Notes: a model not told the origin generated them from the sequence alone. A DNA stretch of 64,000 bases from an uncultured Prevotella sp. (GCA_900550365.1 URRR01000001.1:1-64000), one strand, 5' to 3'; numbered from the stretch's first letter, positions 18,705 to 27,589 are shown. Program-made: numbers and translations.

Positions 18705-20906
18705 TTATTTATCATCCTCAGCCAGCGAGAAGTCAAGCTGGCGTTTCTCCACATTAGCCTTTGCCACGACTATGCGGACGGGGTCTCCCAACTGATATTT
18801 ATGCCTGTGACGGCGGCCAATGAGGCAATAGTTACGCTCATCAAAGTCGTAGTAATCATCGTCAAGGTCGTGCATGGGCACCATGCCCTCACAATGGTTC
18901 TCGTCAATCTCGCAATATATGCCGTAAGACGTTATGCCGCTGATGTGAGCGTCATACGTGTTGCCGATTTTGTCGGCCATGTATTCCACCATTTTATACT
19001 TTATCGAGTCGCGCTCGGCGTTCTGGGCGATAATCTCCATGTCGCTCGAATGCTCGCACAGCTCCTCATAGTATTCCTTGTTGGCGCTGCGTCCGCCGTT
19101 CTGATAGCGGGTCAGCAGGCGGTGCACCATTGTGTCGGGATAGCGGCGGATAGGACTGGTGAAGTGGGTGTAATAGTCGAACGCCAGTCCGTAATGCCCT
19201 ATGTTATGCACGCTGTACTTGGCCTTCATCATTGCCCTCAGCGCCACGCTCTCGATAAGTTTCTGCTCCTTCTTGCCGTTGCAGTCGTCCATCAGCTTGT
19301 TAAGACTGCGTGAAACCTCACCTTTCGTGCCGGCTGTCTTGAGACGGTAGCCGAACTTCACGATAAACTCGCGCAGCGTCTCGAGCTTGGCAGGGTCAGG
19401 AACGTCGTGTATTCGGTAAGGCAGCGTCTTGGCCTTCTGCCCTTTCTTCACCTTGCCGACGCTCTCGGCCACGCTGCGGTTGGCCAGCAGCATGAACTCC
19501 TCTATCAGCTTGTTGGCATCCTGTGACTTCTTGAAATAGCAGCGTATCGGCTTGCCTTTCTCGTCGACCTCAAAGCGCAGCTCCTCACGGTCAAACTTTA
19601 CGGCGCCGTGCTTGAACCTTGCCGCGCGCAGGCGTTTTGCCAGACGGTCGAGCGTAACCAGCTCTGTGGCATACTCGCCTTTATATCCCTCAGGCCCGGG
19701 AGCAGGCGCGGGCTCGCCCGTTCCGTCCTTCACGCCGTTGTCCTCAAGTATCTTCTGCACCTCCTCATAGCAGAACCGGCGGTTGCTCTTGATGACGGCA
19801 TGCACCAGACGCCACGACTTCACATCGGCGTTATCATCCATATTGAACACCGCGCTGTAAGTAAGCTTCTCCTCATCCGGGCGCAGTGAGCATATGAAAT
19901 TGCACAGACGCTCGGGCAACATAGGTATCGTGCGGTCAACGAGGTAGACGCTCGTGGCCCTCTTCTGAGCCTCCTTGTCGATTATCGAGCCTTCGGTTAC
20001 ATAGTGAGACACGTCCGCGATGTGAACGCCTACCTCCCACAGGTTCTTGCCAAGCGAACGTATAGAGAGGGCGTCGTCAAAGTCTTTGGCGTCTTTCGGG
20101 TCAATCGTGAAAGTAGTAACCTCACGGAAGTCCTCACGTTCCTTATAGTCCTGCTCGGTAATCTCGGCGCTCAGCTTCTCGGCCGCCTCCTCCACACGCT
20201 TCGGATACTTGTAAGGCAGACCGTATTGGGCCAGTATCGAGTTCATCTCCACGTCGTTGTCGCCATGCTGCCCCAGCACGTCGGTCACCTCGCCGATGAT
20301 GTTCTTATTATCCTCGCCGGGCCACATTATCACCTTCACAAGAGCCTTGTCGCCCGTCTTGCCACCCTTCAGCTTGTTCTTCGGTATGATAATATCATTC
20401 ACGAAGCCGCCGCCGTCAGGCGAAAGGAAAGCAAAGTCGCGCTCCACACGCAGCTTGCCTACGAACGTGTCGCGCGCGCGTTCCAATATTTCTATCACCA
20501 TTGCCTCCTTGATATGGTTGCGCCGGCGGGCCATGAATGTAACCTTCACTCTGTCGCCGGTAAGTGCGAACAGAGAGTTACGCTCAGCCACGAACACAGG
20601 CTTGCCCCCGTCATCGGGCACGAAGCTGTTCTTGCCGTTCGACTTACGTATGAACCTGCCCTCCTGCACCTGTCCTTTCAGGTTCAGCTTATACGAGTTG
20701 TCGCTCACCTTGCTCAGGTAGTCGTCCCACGCCATGTCCTCCATGGCCTCTACCGCGAGCATCTTGGCCGGATGCGTGGTCAGCCTCAGCTCCTTGAATA
20801 TCTGCTTGAATCCAAGCGTCTTGTCGGGATTCCGCATGAACAGGTCCTGCAGCATCTCGGTCACTTTTTTCTTGGTCAGCCGCTTGTTGTTTTTCTTCTC
20901 CTTCAT
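18705..20906 (-). CDS. rnr: Ribonuclease R
   Basis: 3'-5' exoribonuclease of the RNB family that degrades structured RNA and takes part in rRNA and tmRNA quality control. The 733 residues show an N-terminal winged-helix region (about 10-70), cold-shock OB domains (about 75-235), the RNB catalytic domain with the metal-binding TIDPKDAKDFDDALS (about 270-284), VGVHIADVSHYV and the HFTSPIRRYPD signature (about 590), then an S1 domain at the C-terminus. The lysine-rich tail of the E. coli enzyme is absent, as is common in this phylum. The stop codon lies right beside the shared terminator. Confidence 0.96.
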   Translation of the reverse strand: MKEKKNNKRLTKKKVTEMLQDLFMRNPDKTLGFKQIFKELRLTTHPAKMLAVEAMEDMAWDDYLSKVSDNSYKLNLKGQVQEGRFIRKSNGKNSFVPDDGGKPVFVAERNSLFALTGDRVKVTFMARRRNHIKEAMVIEILERARDTFVGKLRVERDFAFLSPDGGGFVNDIIIPKNKLKGGKTGDKALVKVIMWPGEDNKNIIGEVTDVLGQHGDNDVEMNSILAQYGLPYKYPKRVEEAAEKLSAEITEQDYKEREDFREVTTFTIDPKDAKDFDDALSIRSLGKNLWEVGVHIADVSHYVTEGSIIDKEAQKRATSVYLVDRTIPMLPERLCNFICSLRPDEEKLTYSAVFNMDDNADVKSWRLVHAVIKSNRRFCYEEVQKILEDNGVKDGTGEPAPAPGPEGYKGEYATELVTLDRLAKRLRAARFKHGAVKFDREELRFEVDEKGKPIRCYFKKSQDANKLIEEFMLLANRSVAESVGKVKKGQKAKTLPYRIHDVPDPAKLETLREFIVKFGYRLKTAGTKGEVSRSLNKLMDDCNGKKEQKLIESVALRAMMKAKYSVHNIGHYGLAFDYYTHFTSPIRRYPDTMVHRLLTRYQNGGRSANKEYYEELCEHSSDMEIIAQNAERDSIKYKMVEYMADKIGNTYDAHISGITSYGIYCEIDENHCEGMVPMHDLDDDYYDFDERNYCLIGRRHRHKYQLGDPVRIVVAKANVEKRQLDFSLAEDDK

Positions 20907-20941
20907 ATCGTTATGTTTTACTTTGTGTTTTTCGTTTTCTG

Positions 20942-20949
20942 CGAAGTTA
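20942..20949 (-). promoter_or_regulatory. Probable rnr promoter -7 box
   Basis: Minus-strand TAACTTCG differs from TAnnTTTG at one position, 35 bases before the rnr ATG. Confidence 0.4.
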
Positions 20950-21019
20950 CTAATTTAATCTCATACAAAGGTTTTTTGTTATGAATATTTTGCAATAAAA
21001 ACGCCCGTCGCCGCCGGTC

Positions 21020-22603
21020 TCACGTCTTCATCTTGCCCTTTATCCTCGATTTCATGGTTCTGACCGCACCCGGCGACATACACATTATGCGCTGCACGCC
21101 GGCGTCGTCAATGCCCATGTCTGCCAGTATAAGGTAGAATATGTTGGCCGACGACAGCCTGCGGTAACCTTTCTCGGCACCGGCCACCATGTCAGGATGC
21201 CCCAGACGGTAATACTCTATGAACTCATCAAAGTTATTCTTCTTCCACGTTGCCGTATTGCCGCCGGCCATAATGTGCTCATACAGGCTCTTGCCGCGGT
21301 TTATCACCGTGTTTTGCTCGTCCTTCAGCCGCCTTATCTTCCTCTCCAGCCGCCGTGCCTCGTCAGAGTGGCGGCGGTCGGCCTGCTCAAGAGCCTTTAT
21401 TCTCGCGGTGTATTCCTCAATGCGTCTGTTGCCGTCAGACACGGTCTTCTGCACCTTGTTCATCTTCCTGCGGTACAGCATCACGCCCGTGGCGGTCAGT
21501 GCGACGACGGCAAGAGCGGCCATAACCAGGGCCACAGTCTCATTACGCCTCACCCTCTGCCGGTAGTCCTTCTGCTCATACTCACGCTGCGAGGTCACCA
21601 CGCCCTCTGTGTCGCGGTTTATCTCAACGCTGTCCTGCATGGCCTTGGCCCGGCGGTAAAGCTCTGCCGAAGCTTCAAATTTTCCTTTCTTTTCAGCCTG
21701 CTCTGCACGGAACTGCAGCAGCTCAGCCTTCTCCGCATAACAGGCATCAACCCATGCGAGCCTGAACAGGCTATCAGCCTCGGCCTCCTTGCCAAGCATT
21801 GTACACGTCATTCCGAGGTTAAGAAATACGGTCGGAGCCTGATACAGTCTTAAAGCCTCTGTCTGTATTCTTTCTGCATCACGATATGCCCCGGAACGAT
21901 AGTAATAGTAGCCCACGTTGGTAAGGTGCATCGCATGTTCTTTTTTATCTTCTATCTTATTTAAATAAGGTATAATCTTCTTTATATAAACAAATGCGCT
22001 GTCTTCTTTTTTCATACCTACAAAACATGACGCTATACTGTTATAAGCAAAACATATCCATGAAATATTATTCTGCGCTTTCGCATATTCCAACGCCTTT
22101 TCACCATATTCAAGGGCTATCCGGTTTGCTCCTAATTCAGAATTAATGTATGATAAATTTATGTTTATTAAATAACGTAGATACGGAGGTTCATTATTAC
22201 TACGGATGCCTTCAGCTTTCTTGAATGACAATAAGGCGTTTTTTGTATCACCTACGGTAAAATCATATACACCTTTGTAATAATGGGCACGTGCCAAACG
22301 GGCATTATCTCCTGTAGCTTTATAATAGTCGATACAAAAAATCAGTGCAGAATCATTGTCTACCGGCTTGTCAAGCGATAAGGCTGTCTGCATTTTCAGC
22401 AGATAATAAAATGCTTTTTCGTTTTCAGAGCCAAGCTCACGGAGACGAACTTTGCCAAGAAGACTATCCGCCGCCACATAATTTCTTATTTCAATGAGGC
22501 TGTCAGCCCGGTCGAGAACCGTCTGCATACGGCCTTTATCCTTAACACAACCCGTAAAAAACAAGATTGTAACGAAACATACAACAAATAATTTCATTGT
22601 CAA
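21020..22603 (-). CDS. TPR lipoprotein sensor-regulator, orphan
   Basis: Predicted membrane-spanning regulator related in layout to the SusR-like protein at 15526. A signal with lipobox FTGC (Cys18) is followed by TPR-type helices (about 25-330; repeats such as LARAHYYKGVYDF and NVGYYYYRSGAYRDAERI). A membrane helix (about 345-370) leads to a long charged coiled coil (about 375-440) and a C-terminal region resembling a helix-turn-helix (LADMGIDDAGVQRIMCMSPG). The 5' half (about 21900-22600) is clearly more AT-rich than the 3' half, which may mark a replaced sensor domain. No PUL adjoins it; the divergent beta-barrel gene is the nearest possible target. Function is inferred from layout only. 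Confidence 0.7.
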   Translation of the reverse strand: MTMKLFVVCFVTILFFTGCVKDKGRMQTVLDRADSLIEIRNYVAADSLLGKVRLRELGSENEKAFYYLLKMQTALSLDKPVDNDSALIFCIDYYKATGDNARLARAHYYKGVYDFTVGDTKNALLSFKKAEGIRSNNEPPYLRYLININLSYINSELGANRIALEYGEKALEYAKAQNNISWICFAYNSIASCFVGMKKEDSAFVYIKKIIPYLNKIEDKKEHAMHLTNVGYYYYRSGAYRDAERIQTEALRLYQAPTVFLNLGMTCTMLGKEAEADSLFRLAWVDACYAEKAELLQFRAEQAEKKGKFEASAELYRRAKAMQDSVEINRDTEGVVTSQREYEQKDYRQRVRRNETVALVMAALAVVALTATGVMLYRRKMNKVQKTVSDGNRRIEEYTARIKALEQADRRHSDEARRLERKIRRLKDEQNTVINRGKSLYEHIMAGGNTATWKKNNFDEFIEYYRLGHPDMVAGAEKGYRRLSSANIFYLILADMGIDDAGVQRIMCMSPGAVRTMKSRIKGKMKT

Positions 22604-22614
22604 CTTATTTTACA

Positions 22615-22622
22615 CAAAAGTA
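22615..22622 (-). promoter_or_regulatory. Promoter -7 box of the orphan TPR regulator
   Basis: Minus-strand TACTTTTG matches TAnnTTTG, 12 bases before the ATG at 22603. Confidence 0.6.
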
Positions 22623-22773
22623 CTAAAAAATGTAATAAGAACAAACTCCGGCCACGGAATTTGTTACAATTTCGCCATACGCGGCAGCCGCATCTCAGCC
22701 GTAACACATTGATAATCAGCGGATAGCATCACAAACAGTATGTAACAGACTGGCACAGATAAACCGGACAGGA

Positions 22774-22805
22774 TTTGGCCTTATCATCTTTAACGTCTAA
22801 CTTTG
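22774..22805 (+). promoter_or_regulatory. Promoter of the small beta-barrel gene
   Basis: -33 TTTG (22774-22777), a 20-base spacer and -7 TAACTTTG (22798-22805) match the Bacteroidota consensus fully. It overlaps an upstream ATG at 22775, which argues for the later start at 22859. Confidence 0.75.
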
Positions 22806-22858
22806 CACTTATACGGACGCATTTTCAAATTACATCTAACAATAAAAACAACAAAAAA

Positions 22859-23410
22859 ATGAACAGAATCAAACGAAGCATCACCACATTGTCGCTCGCT
22901 GCCGCTCTCATTACAGCCACGGCGCAAACGGCAGAGGGCGGAAAGGCCGTAACGGAAGGCACTCCGGCCTTCTGGAACAACGTAATATTAGAGCTTAACG
23001 CGGGCATGGGCACCGCCAAGGACGGCCTCAGCCCGCTGGAACTTGGGGCGAACATAGGCTACCGCTTCATACCGAGGATGTACGTCTTCGTACACGGCGG
23101 CAACACGTTCGGCCTGTATAACGAGGACCACGGACAGCATTACACCAAGAGCGCGACGCTGGGCGGCGGACTGGGCTACACCTTATGGCGGCAGGGCAAC
23201 CTTGACATTGACCTGCGGGCGTCGGCAGGCAGCAGCATCGGCAACGCCGACTGGAAGCAGACGGTGTACGACGCAGGCATAACATTCCGCATCGGCCGGC
23301 GGTCGGGCATTAAGGCTTTAGTGGGCCTGGGCTTCCGCCATGCAAGCTCGCGCACTGCAGGCATTGGCACATACAACGGTTTCTACGGCTCTATCGGCTT
23401 CGGGTTTTAA
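22859..23410 (+). CDS. Small outer-membrane beta-barrel protein
   Basis: A 183-residue exported protein of unknown role. The signal peptide MNRIKRSITTLSLAAALITA ends near ATAQ. The rest alternates short beta strands with glycine and aromatic residues (LGANIGYRFI, MYVFVHGGNTFGLY, LGGGLGYTLW, GLGFRHASS) and ends in YGSIGFGF with a terminal Phe, the usual signal for barrel insertion. This fits an eight-stranded OmpA/OmpX-like barrel, with no OmpA peptidoglycan domain. The start at 22859 is preferred because the upstream ATG at 22775 lies in the promoter and would spoil the signal peptide. It is divergent from the orphan TPR regulator. Confidence 0.75.
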   Translation: MNRIKRSITTLSLAAALITATAQTAEGGKAVTEGTPAFWNNVILELNAGMGTAKDGLSPLELGANIGYRFIPRMYVFVHGGNTFGLYNEDHGQHYTKSATLGGGLGYTLWRQGNLDIDLRASAGSSIGNADWKQTVYDAGITFRIGRRSGIKALVGLGFRHASSRTAGIGTYNGFYGSIGFGF

Positions 23411-23527
23411 GTCATATCGTCAGCAGGCAGGAGCCGTTAAGTCTGATATCAGTTATCCTGCAAGGCTGCAATCTGCCGGTATTGACCGTCAGGCCGACAA
23501 CAGCCCGGCAAGCAAGTTGAATTTGCC

Positions 23528-23629
23528 TTACAATCAACAGCTCTGCAAAAGACGGCCTTTCACGTTGCAAAAGGCCGTCAATTACACGATAAAAGGCCGT
23601 CTTTCGCGACGCGAAAGGCGGCCTTTTGA
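23528..23629. repeat. Modular AAAAGGCCGTCTTTT repeat cluster (locus c)
   Basis: Units AAAAGACGGCCTTTC, AAAAGGCCGTCAATT, AAAAGGCCGTCTTTC and AAAGGCGGCCTTTT separated by ACGTTGC, ACACGAT and GCGACGCG. The head is degenerate (TTACAATCAACAG). It lies between convergent genes. Confidence 0.85.
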
Positions 23630-23701
23630 ATAACGAATATTAAACGCTTGATTTTCAACATGTTATGAATCTGCCGGCAACATGATTCCTATTGCACACC
23701 G

Positions 23702-24355
23702 TCAGATTTGTCCTGACTCCACCATGAGCACCACGCGCTCGGTCAGCCGGTCGGTTTTCTCGGGGTCATATTTCTTCATCAGACTGGCGCCGAACGCCCA
23801 GGCAAACGCCTGATAGAAGCCGGCACGCACAGGACTGATGAACGAGCGTATCAGGTCATACGCCGAAGAGTTGCACTCGCGGTAGACAAGCTTTATGAGA
23901 AGCTTGCCCTGCGAGTATGACAGTTTCTTCATCCTCGGCGTATATCTGCGGCGTATGTCGTCCTCCACGCGCTTCATGTGCTCGTCACGGGCGCGCTTGT
24001 CGGGCAGCGTCTGCAGGTACTCGTAGGTCTCGATGATTATCTTGTTAACCTCCTTCGCTATCGGCAGCACTTTCTTTACGTTAGCCACCAGGCGGTTATA
24101 GGCCGCGCGCCGCTTGGCGTTCTTGAACGTAGGCTTGGGGTAAACGTAGATGTTGTTCAGCTCAACGTACTGCAGACTGTCGCCCTCATACAGCACCTTG
24201 CCCACCTTTACGTTAGGCACAAAGGTGGGGTTGTCCATGTCTACGGGCATGTCCTCAGGCTTCGCGGTCTTCTCTCCGTCAGTCTGCTGTGCGCAGACTG
24301 CGGCCGGCCATGCGGCGGCGAGCACCCAGATTAATGTCAGGAGTATTCTTGTCAT
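23702..24355 (-). CDS. DUF4294 exported protein
   Basis: A 217-residue protein of the Bacteroidota-specific DUF4294 family; no biochemical role is established. A signal peptide (1-22, ending VCAQ) is followed by an acidic linker (about 25-50), then a conserved helical core (LNNIYVYPKPTFKN, RRAAYNRLVANVKKVLPIAK, KLSYSQGKLLIKLVYRE) and a C-terminal region with FYQAFAWAFGASLMKKYDP. The conserved core begins near residue 60. It is a single gene whose -7 box lies only five bases before the ATG, so the message may be leaderless. Confidence 0.82.
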   Translation of the reverse strand: MTRILLTLIWVLAAAWPAAVCAQQTDGEKTAKPEDMPVDMDNPTFVPNVKVGKVLYEGDSLQYVELNNIYVYPKPTFKNAKRRAAYNRLVANVKKVLPIAKEVNKIIIETYEYLQTLPDKRARDEHMKRVEDDIRRRYTPRMKKLSYSQGKLLIKLVYRECNSSAYDLIRSFISPVRAGFYQAFAWAFGASLMKKYDPEKTDRLTERVVLMVESGQI

Positions 24356-24360
24356 GGGTG

Positions 24361-24368
24361 CAAAAATA
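24361..24368 (-). promoter_or_regulatory. DUF4294 gene promoter -7 box, beside the start codon
   Basis: Minus-strand TATTTTTG fits TAnnTTTG and ends five bases before the ATG, the same arrangement as at recO. Confidence 0.5.
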
Positions 24369-24447
24369 GTGGTTTTGGTGGAAATAAGTGAACCTCGGAA
24401 GTTAAAGTAGTTAAAGCGGATAGTTAAAGTGGCTGCCGACTGAGAAA

Positions 24448-24486
24448 TAAAAAACCGTCTGAGCCTTCAGTCGCAGGCTCAGACGG
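24448..24486 (-). terminator. Terminator of the SDR-PAP2 transcript
   Basis: CCGTCTGAGCCT and AGGCTCAGACGG form a perfect 12-bp stem followed on the minus strand by TTTTTTATTTC, ten bases after the PAP2 stop codon. Immediately left of it (24395-24430) are three AGTTAAAG words, a minor one-armed version of the word arrays seen elsewhere. Confidence 0.9.
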
Positions 24487-24495
24487 CATATGGGT

Positions 24496-25464
24496 TTATC
24501 TGGTCTCCATGCCCTTCGACACAGCCATCAGACCGTAATACAGCAACACTCCGCTTACAAGTCCGGCCAGAAGGTCTACCGCGTAGTGGGCCTGTATGTA
24601 GACGGTTGACAGGCACAGCAGCACGTAGAACGGCAACAGCAGGTAAAACATGCGGCGGTTGCCCGTGCGCCAGGCCAGCAGCATCAGCACCGTACTTATG
24701 CCCACGTGGCTGCTCGGAAAAGCTGCCGTGGGGCGTTCGCCCGCCGCCTTGGCTCCCTCTACAAGGTGATAGAACACTCCGTCCTGCCATCCAGGCGTAA
24801 CGAGGCAGTCCTGATAATAGTTGAAATAATCGTGCACATTGGGGAACACGCCCTCCGCTATATTGCCCAGACCTGCCGCCTTATAGTAGAACGTCGGCCC
24901 GGTGACGGGCAGGAAGATGAATATGACGTAATAAACGAAGAACGCCGTGAGCACAACGAACGCCGCCCGCTCGTACTCCTTGTAGCGGAACAGGAAATAA
25001 TATATCACCACGAAGGCTATCATCGGATAATAAGCGGCGTATCCCATGTGCATAAGCTCGCTCACGACCGGCCACGGCGCGGCCTTGCAGAACAGCAGAG
25101 CGGGCTGGCATCCGAACAAGTCCTGCTCCCATCTGGCGAACACATGGTCAAGATTGGGCAGCATACGGTTAATCTCGTAAGTGTCGGGATACCACCAGCC
25201 GAGCAGCGCCAGCTGCACCGTTATGCGCAGAAAGAGGGTCAGGCGGCACGGCAGCATGCGGTAAACGGCCCACATCGCCGCAGTGATGAACGCCACTCTG
25301 AGGCGTCCCCAGACCATAGCGTCGGGATTTTCGAGCTTTGTATATGTGAAGAATACTATCAGCAAGGTCAGCGCCAGGTAAGTTATCATTACCCATTCAA
25401 GTGGCATCAGCCCCTTGCGCGGGCGCTTGTCGATGGTGAGAAGTTGCTTTATGAACCTTATCAT
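24496..25464 (-). CDS. PAP2-superfamily membrane phosphatase / lipid transferase
   Basis: A 322-residue membrane protein of the PAP2 superfamily. At least six hydrophobic segments are seen. The active-site motifs are in the C-terminal half: AAFPSSHVGISTV (about residue 248, the SxxxH motif) and YIQAHYAVDLLAG (about 292, the third motif with catalytic His and Asp). The long N-terminal membrane part and motif placement resemble Aur1/inositol-phosphoryl-ceramide-synthase-like members rather than short undecaprenyl pyrophosphatases. It follows an SDR gene by 92 bases on the same strand and ends at a strong terminator. A role in lipid head-group chemistry is inferred; a plain phosphatase remains possible. 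Confidence 0.75.
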   Translation of the reverse strand: MIRFIKQLLTIDKRPRKGLMPLEWVMITYLALTLLIVFFTYTKLENPDAMVWGRLRVAFITAAMWAVYRMLPCRLTLFLRITVQLALLGWWYPDTYEINRMLPNLDHVFARWEQDLFGCQPALLFCKAAPWPVVSELMHMGYAAYYPMIAFVVIYYFLFRYKEYERAAFVVLTAFFVYYVIFIFLPVTGPTFYYKAAGLGNIAEGVFPNVHDYFNYYQDCLVTPGWQDGVFYHLVEGAKAAGERPTAAFPSSHVGISTVLMLLAWRTGNRRMFYLLLPFYVLLCLSTVYIQAHYAVDLLAGLVSGVLLYYGLMAVSKGMETR

Positions 25465-25556
25465 TTCTGTCTTTTTTCGGTTGAGTGGCAGCCGTGCACA
25501 CGGCCGTATGCCCTATCCGCGGCCACGGCCATGCGTGGCCTGTGCTTCTTCAAGCC

Positions 25557-26552
25557 TCATAACCACCCGTTGTCCTTATACCATTTAATTGTTTCCTTTA
25601 CTCCGTCACGCAGGTTATAACGCGGTCTGTAACCCAGCTCCGCCATTGCCGGGGCTATGTCACACCGCCAGTTGCGCTGCCGCATTATCTTATATTTATC
25701 ATTGTTGAGCGCCGTCAGCCGCCCTGTTATCTGTCCGGCAGCGTCTCCGCAGGCCGTTATGACACGCAGAAGCCACAGCGGAGCCTTGACGCGCAGCAGC
25801 CAGGGACGGCCCAGCTCGTCGCGTATCAGATCGCTGAAGGCGCGCGACGGATACACGTCGCCGTCGCTTATGAAGTAACGGCGGCCGGCAATGCCGTGGT
25901 CGAGGGCAAGGAACACGGCCTGCACCACGTCCTTTACGAAGATGAACGTGAGGTCTTGCGGCTTCAGTCCGGCGGCAAAGTCAACATGATTCTTTATGCT
26001 CTGAGCCATCATGAAATAGTCTTTCTCCCGCGGACCGTACACTCCTGTGGGCCTCAGAACAATGAATGGAAGCCCCGGTATGCCGTCAAGCGCATGCTCG
26101 GCGGCCAGCTTGCTCTGACCGTAAGCAGTGTCAGGGCGCGGCGTATCGGCATCGGTTATGGCGGTGTAGGGGCGCTTCTCCCTTACCGGACCGCACACAC
26201 TGAGGCTGCTTATGAACACAAAGCGCTTCAGACTGCGGCATCCGGCGGCCACGCAGCGTGCAAGATTCTCGGTACCTCGTGTGTTTACGCGGAAGAAGTC
26301 GGCCGCATGCAGACACTTGGTGGCGCCTGCCGCATGCACCACATAGTCAAAGTCGTGGCCGGCAAGCTGACTTTTCAAAGCGTCGGGGTCGTCAAGATTC
26401 AGTTCGATGAAGTGTATCCTGCTGTCAGTAAGATACTTCCTCGAACTGCTCCGGCGTACCGCAGCCCACGTCTCAAGCCCCTGCCTGAGGGCTTCCTCGA
26501 CGATAAAGCTGCCTATAAAGCCGCTTGCCCCTGTTACTAAAATCCTCTTCAT
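25557..26552 (-). CDS. Extended SDR NAD-dependent epimerase/dehydrogenase
   Basis: A 331-residue NAD(P)-binding enzyme of the extended short-chain dehydrogenase family. The Rossmann motif GASGFIGSF is at the N-terminus (about 8-16); a Ser (VFISSLSVCG, about 118) and the catalytic YxxxK (AYGQSKLAAEHA, about 143) are present. The substrate could be a nucleotide sugar or, as in 3-beta-HSD-like members, a lipid or sterol-like alcohol; sequence alone does not decide. The start MKRILVTG at 26552 is preferred over an ATG two codons upstream. It is the first gene of a two-gene unit with the PAP2 protein, which suggests a shared lipid pathway. Confidence 0.8.
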   Translation of the reverse strand: MKRILVTGASGFIGSFIVEEALRQGLETWAAVRRSSSRKYLTDSRIHFIELNLDDPDALKSQLAGHDFDYVVHAAGATKCLHAADFFRVNTRGTENLARCVAAGCRSLKRFVFISSLSVCGPVREKRPYTAITDADTPRPDTAYGQSKLAAEHALDGIPGLPFIVLRPTGVYGPREKDYFMMAQSIKNHVDFAAGLKPQDLTFIFVKDVVQAVFLALDHGIAGRRYFISDGDVYPSRAFSDLIRDELGRPWLLRVKAPLWLLRVITACGDAAGQITGRLTALNNDKYKIMRQRNWRCDIAPAMAELGYRPRYNLRDGVKETIKWYKDNGWL

Positions 26553-26581
26553 AAACAATCACGGATACTTGTAAACGGGCG

Positions 26582-26589
26582 CAAAGTTA
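26582..26589 (-). promoter_or_regulatory. SDR-PAP2 promoter -7 box
   Basis: Minus-strand TAACTTTG matches TAnnTTTG, 29 bases before the SDR start codon. Confidence 0.6.
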
Positions 26590-26692
26590 ATCAAAAATTC
26601 CGATATTCGCCGTTATTCGATAGATTAATGGCCTTTGTTTCAATTTTATTACAATGTTTTTTCAGTTGTAAGTCATTTTTTTATGCACGGCG

Positions 26693-27529
26693 TCATCCCG
26701 TTATGCTTATCGTGAAACCTGCCGAACCGCCGTAAGCCGGACTTATCCAGGGCATGAAACTAACGTCGGGCACGCCTTTCCTTTTAAGGCTCTCGCGGCA
26801 CGGGTTGCCCGCAAACAGGCCTATCACCTCATTTACGGGGTCAATGATGAAGGCCACGATGTTGCCCCACAGCCGCGAACCCCACAGGCGGTAACCGTTG
26901 CTTACGATGTTACGCTTGAGCCGGTAGAAGCACTCTCCGAGCAGAATGCCTGACAGCGGCGTAAGAATAAGGTCCTGGATTGAGGGCTTCTCCATGAAGG
27001 CCTCTATGCCGTACTCCCAGAAAACGGTGGATATGGCGGTGCAGTAGAGGAACGAGCCGAGCATGTTGAAGCCGATGCTGCGCGCTCCCATGTAGTAAAC
27101 GGCGCCGGCATAGGGATGCAGTATGTAGTTGAAGACGAAGTTGTCGCCGTCCCATACGGGGCCGCGCCTTACGTGATAGCTCCACCTTTTCCAGAAAGGA
27201 ATTGACGTGATGCGCTCCTTGTTCCATGCCGTAGCGTCCTCGGGGAGCAGCTGCAGCACGCCGAGCGTGGCCACTCCGCCGGCGAAGAGCACTCCCGTGT
27301 GCAGCCACATGCGCCCCCAGTCAGGGTGGCTTGTGGTACGCGAGTAAGGCAGGTCATACAGATTGGGCTTTATCTTTTTGCCAGAGTTTGCGGTGACGGC
27401 AGGCTGCGGCAGGTCAGCCACGCACGTGTCAACGGTCATGGTGTCGGCAGGTGCCTGCGCCTTGGCGGCTGACGCACTGAGCATAGACGTCAGCGCAATG
27501 GCTAAAATACGTGTGTACAGTGTCTTCAT
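26693..27529 (-). CDS. DUF3943 envelope protein
   Basis: A 278-residue exported protein of the DUF3943 family, of unknown function. A signal peptide (1-24, ending AKAQ) is followed by a proline/threonine-rich linker and then the conserved core: WDGDNFVFNYILHPYAGA (about 138-155), YYMGARSIGFN, STVFWEYGIEAFMEKPSIQD (about 182-201) and LTPLSGILLGECFYR. Several segments are hydrophobic, consistent with a membrane-associated protein. It is a single gene with its own promoter; its neighbours give no functional hint beyond the general envelope theme. Confidence 0.82.
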   Translation of the reverse strand: MKTLYTRILAIALTSMLSASAAKAQAPADTMTVDTCVADLPQPAVTANSGKKIKPNLYDLPYSRTTSHPDWGRMWLHTGVLFAGGVATLGVLQLLPEDATAWNKERITSIPFWKRWSYHVRRGPVWDGDNFVFNYILHPYAGAVYYMGARSIGFNMLGSFLYCTAISTVFWEYGIEAFMEKPSIQDLILTPLSGILLGECFYRLKRNIVSNGYRLWGSRLWGNIVAFIIDPVNEVIGLFAGNPCRESLKRKGVPDVSFMPWISPAYGGSAGFTISITG

Positions 27530-27581
27530 CGTTGTTGTCGTTATTTTATTCAGCCGGAACTTTCAGTTCCTTCTGATAATG

Positions 27582-27589
27582 CAAACTTA
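27582..27589 (-). promoter_or_regulatory. DUF3943 gene promoter -7 box
   Basis: Minus-strand TAAGTTTG matches TAnnTTTG, 53 bases before the start codon; the leader contains a short GGAACTGAAAGTTCC hairpin. Confidence 0.6.

Noticed and set aside
20004..20984. Long frame of 326 codons antisense to rnr
   Set aside because: Shadow frame; rnr is a complete, motif-bearing gene and the antisense product resembles nothing.
23067..23285. Arg/Cys-rich antisense frame in the beta-barrel gene
   Set aside because: Composition typical of a shadow frame in GC-rich DNA; no start signal or homology cue.
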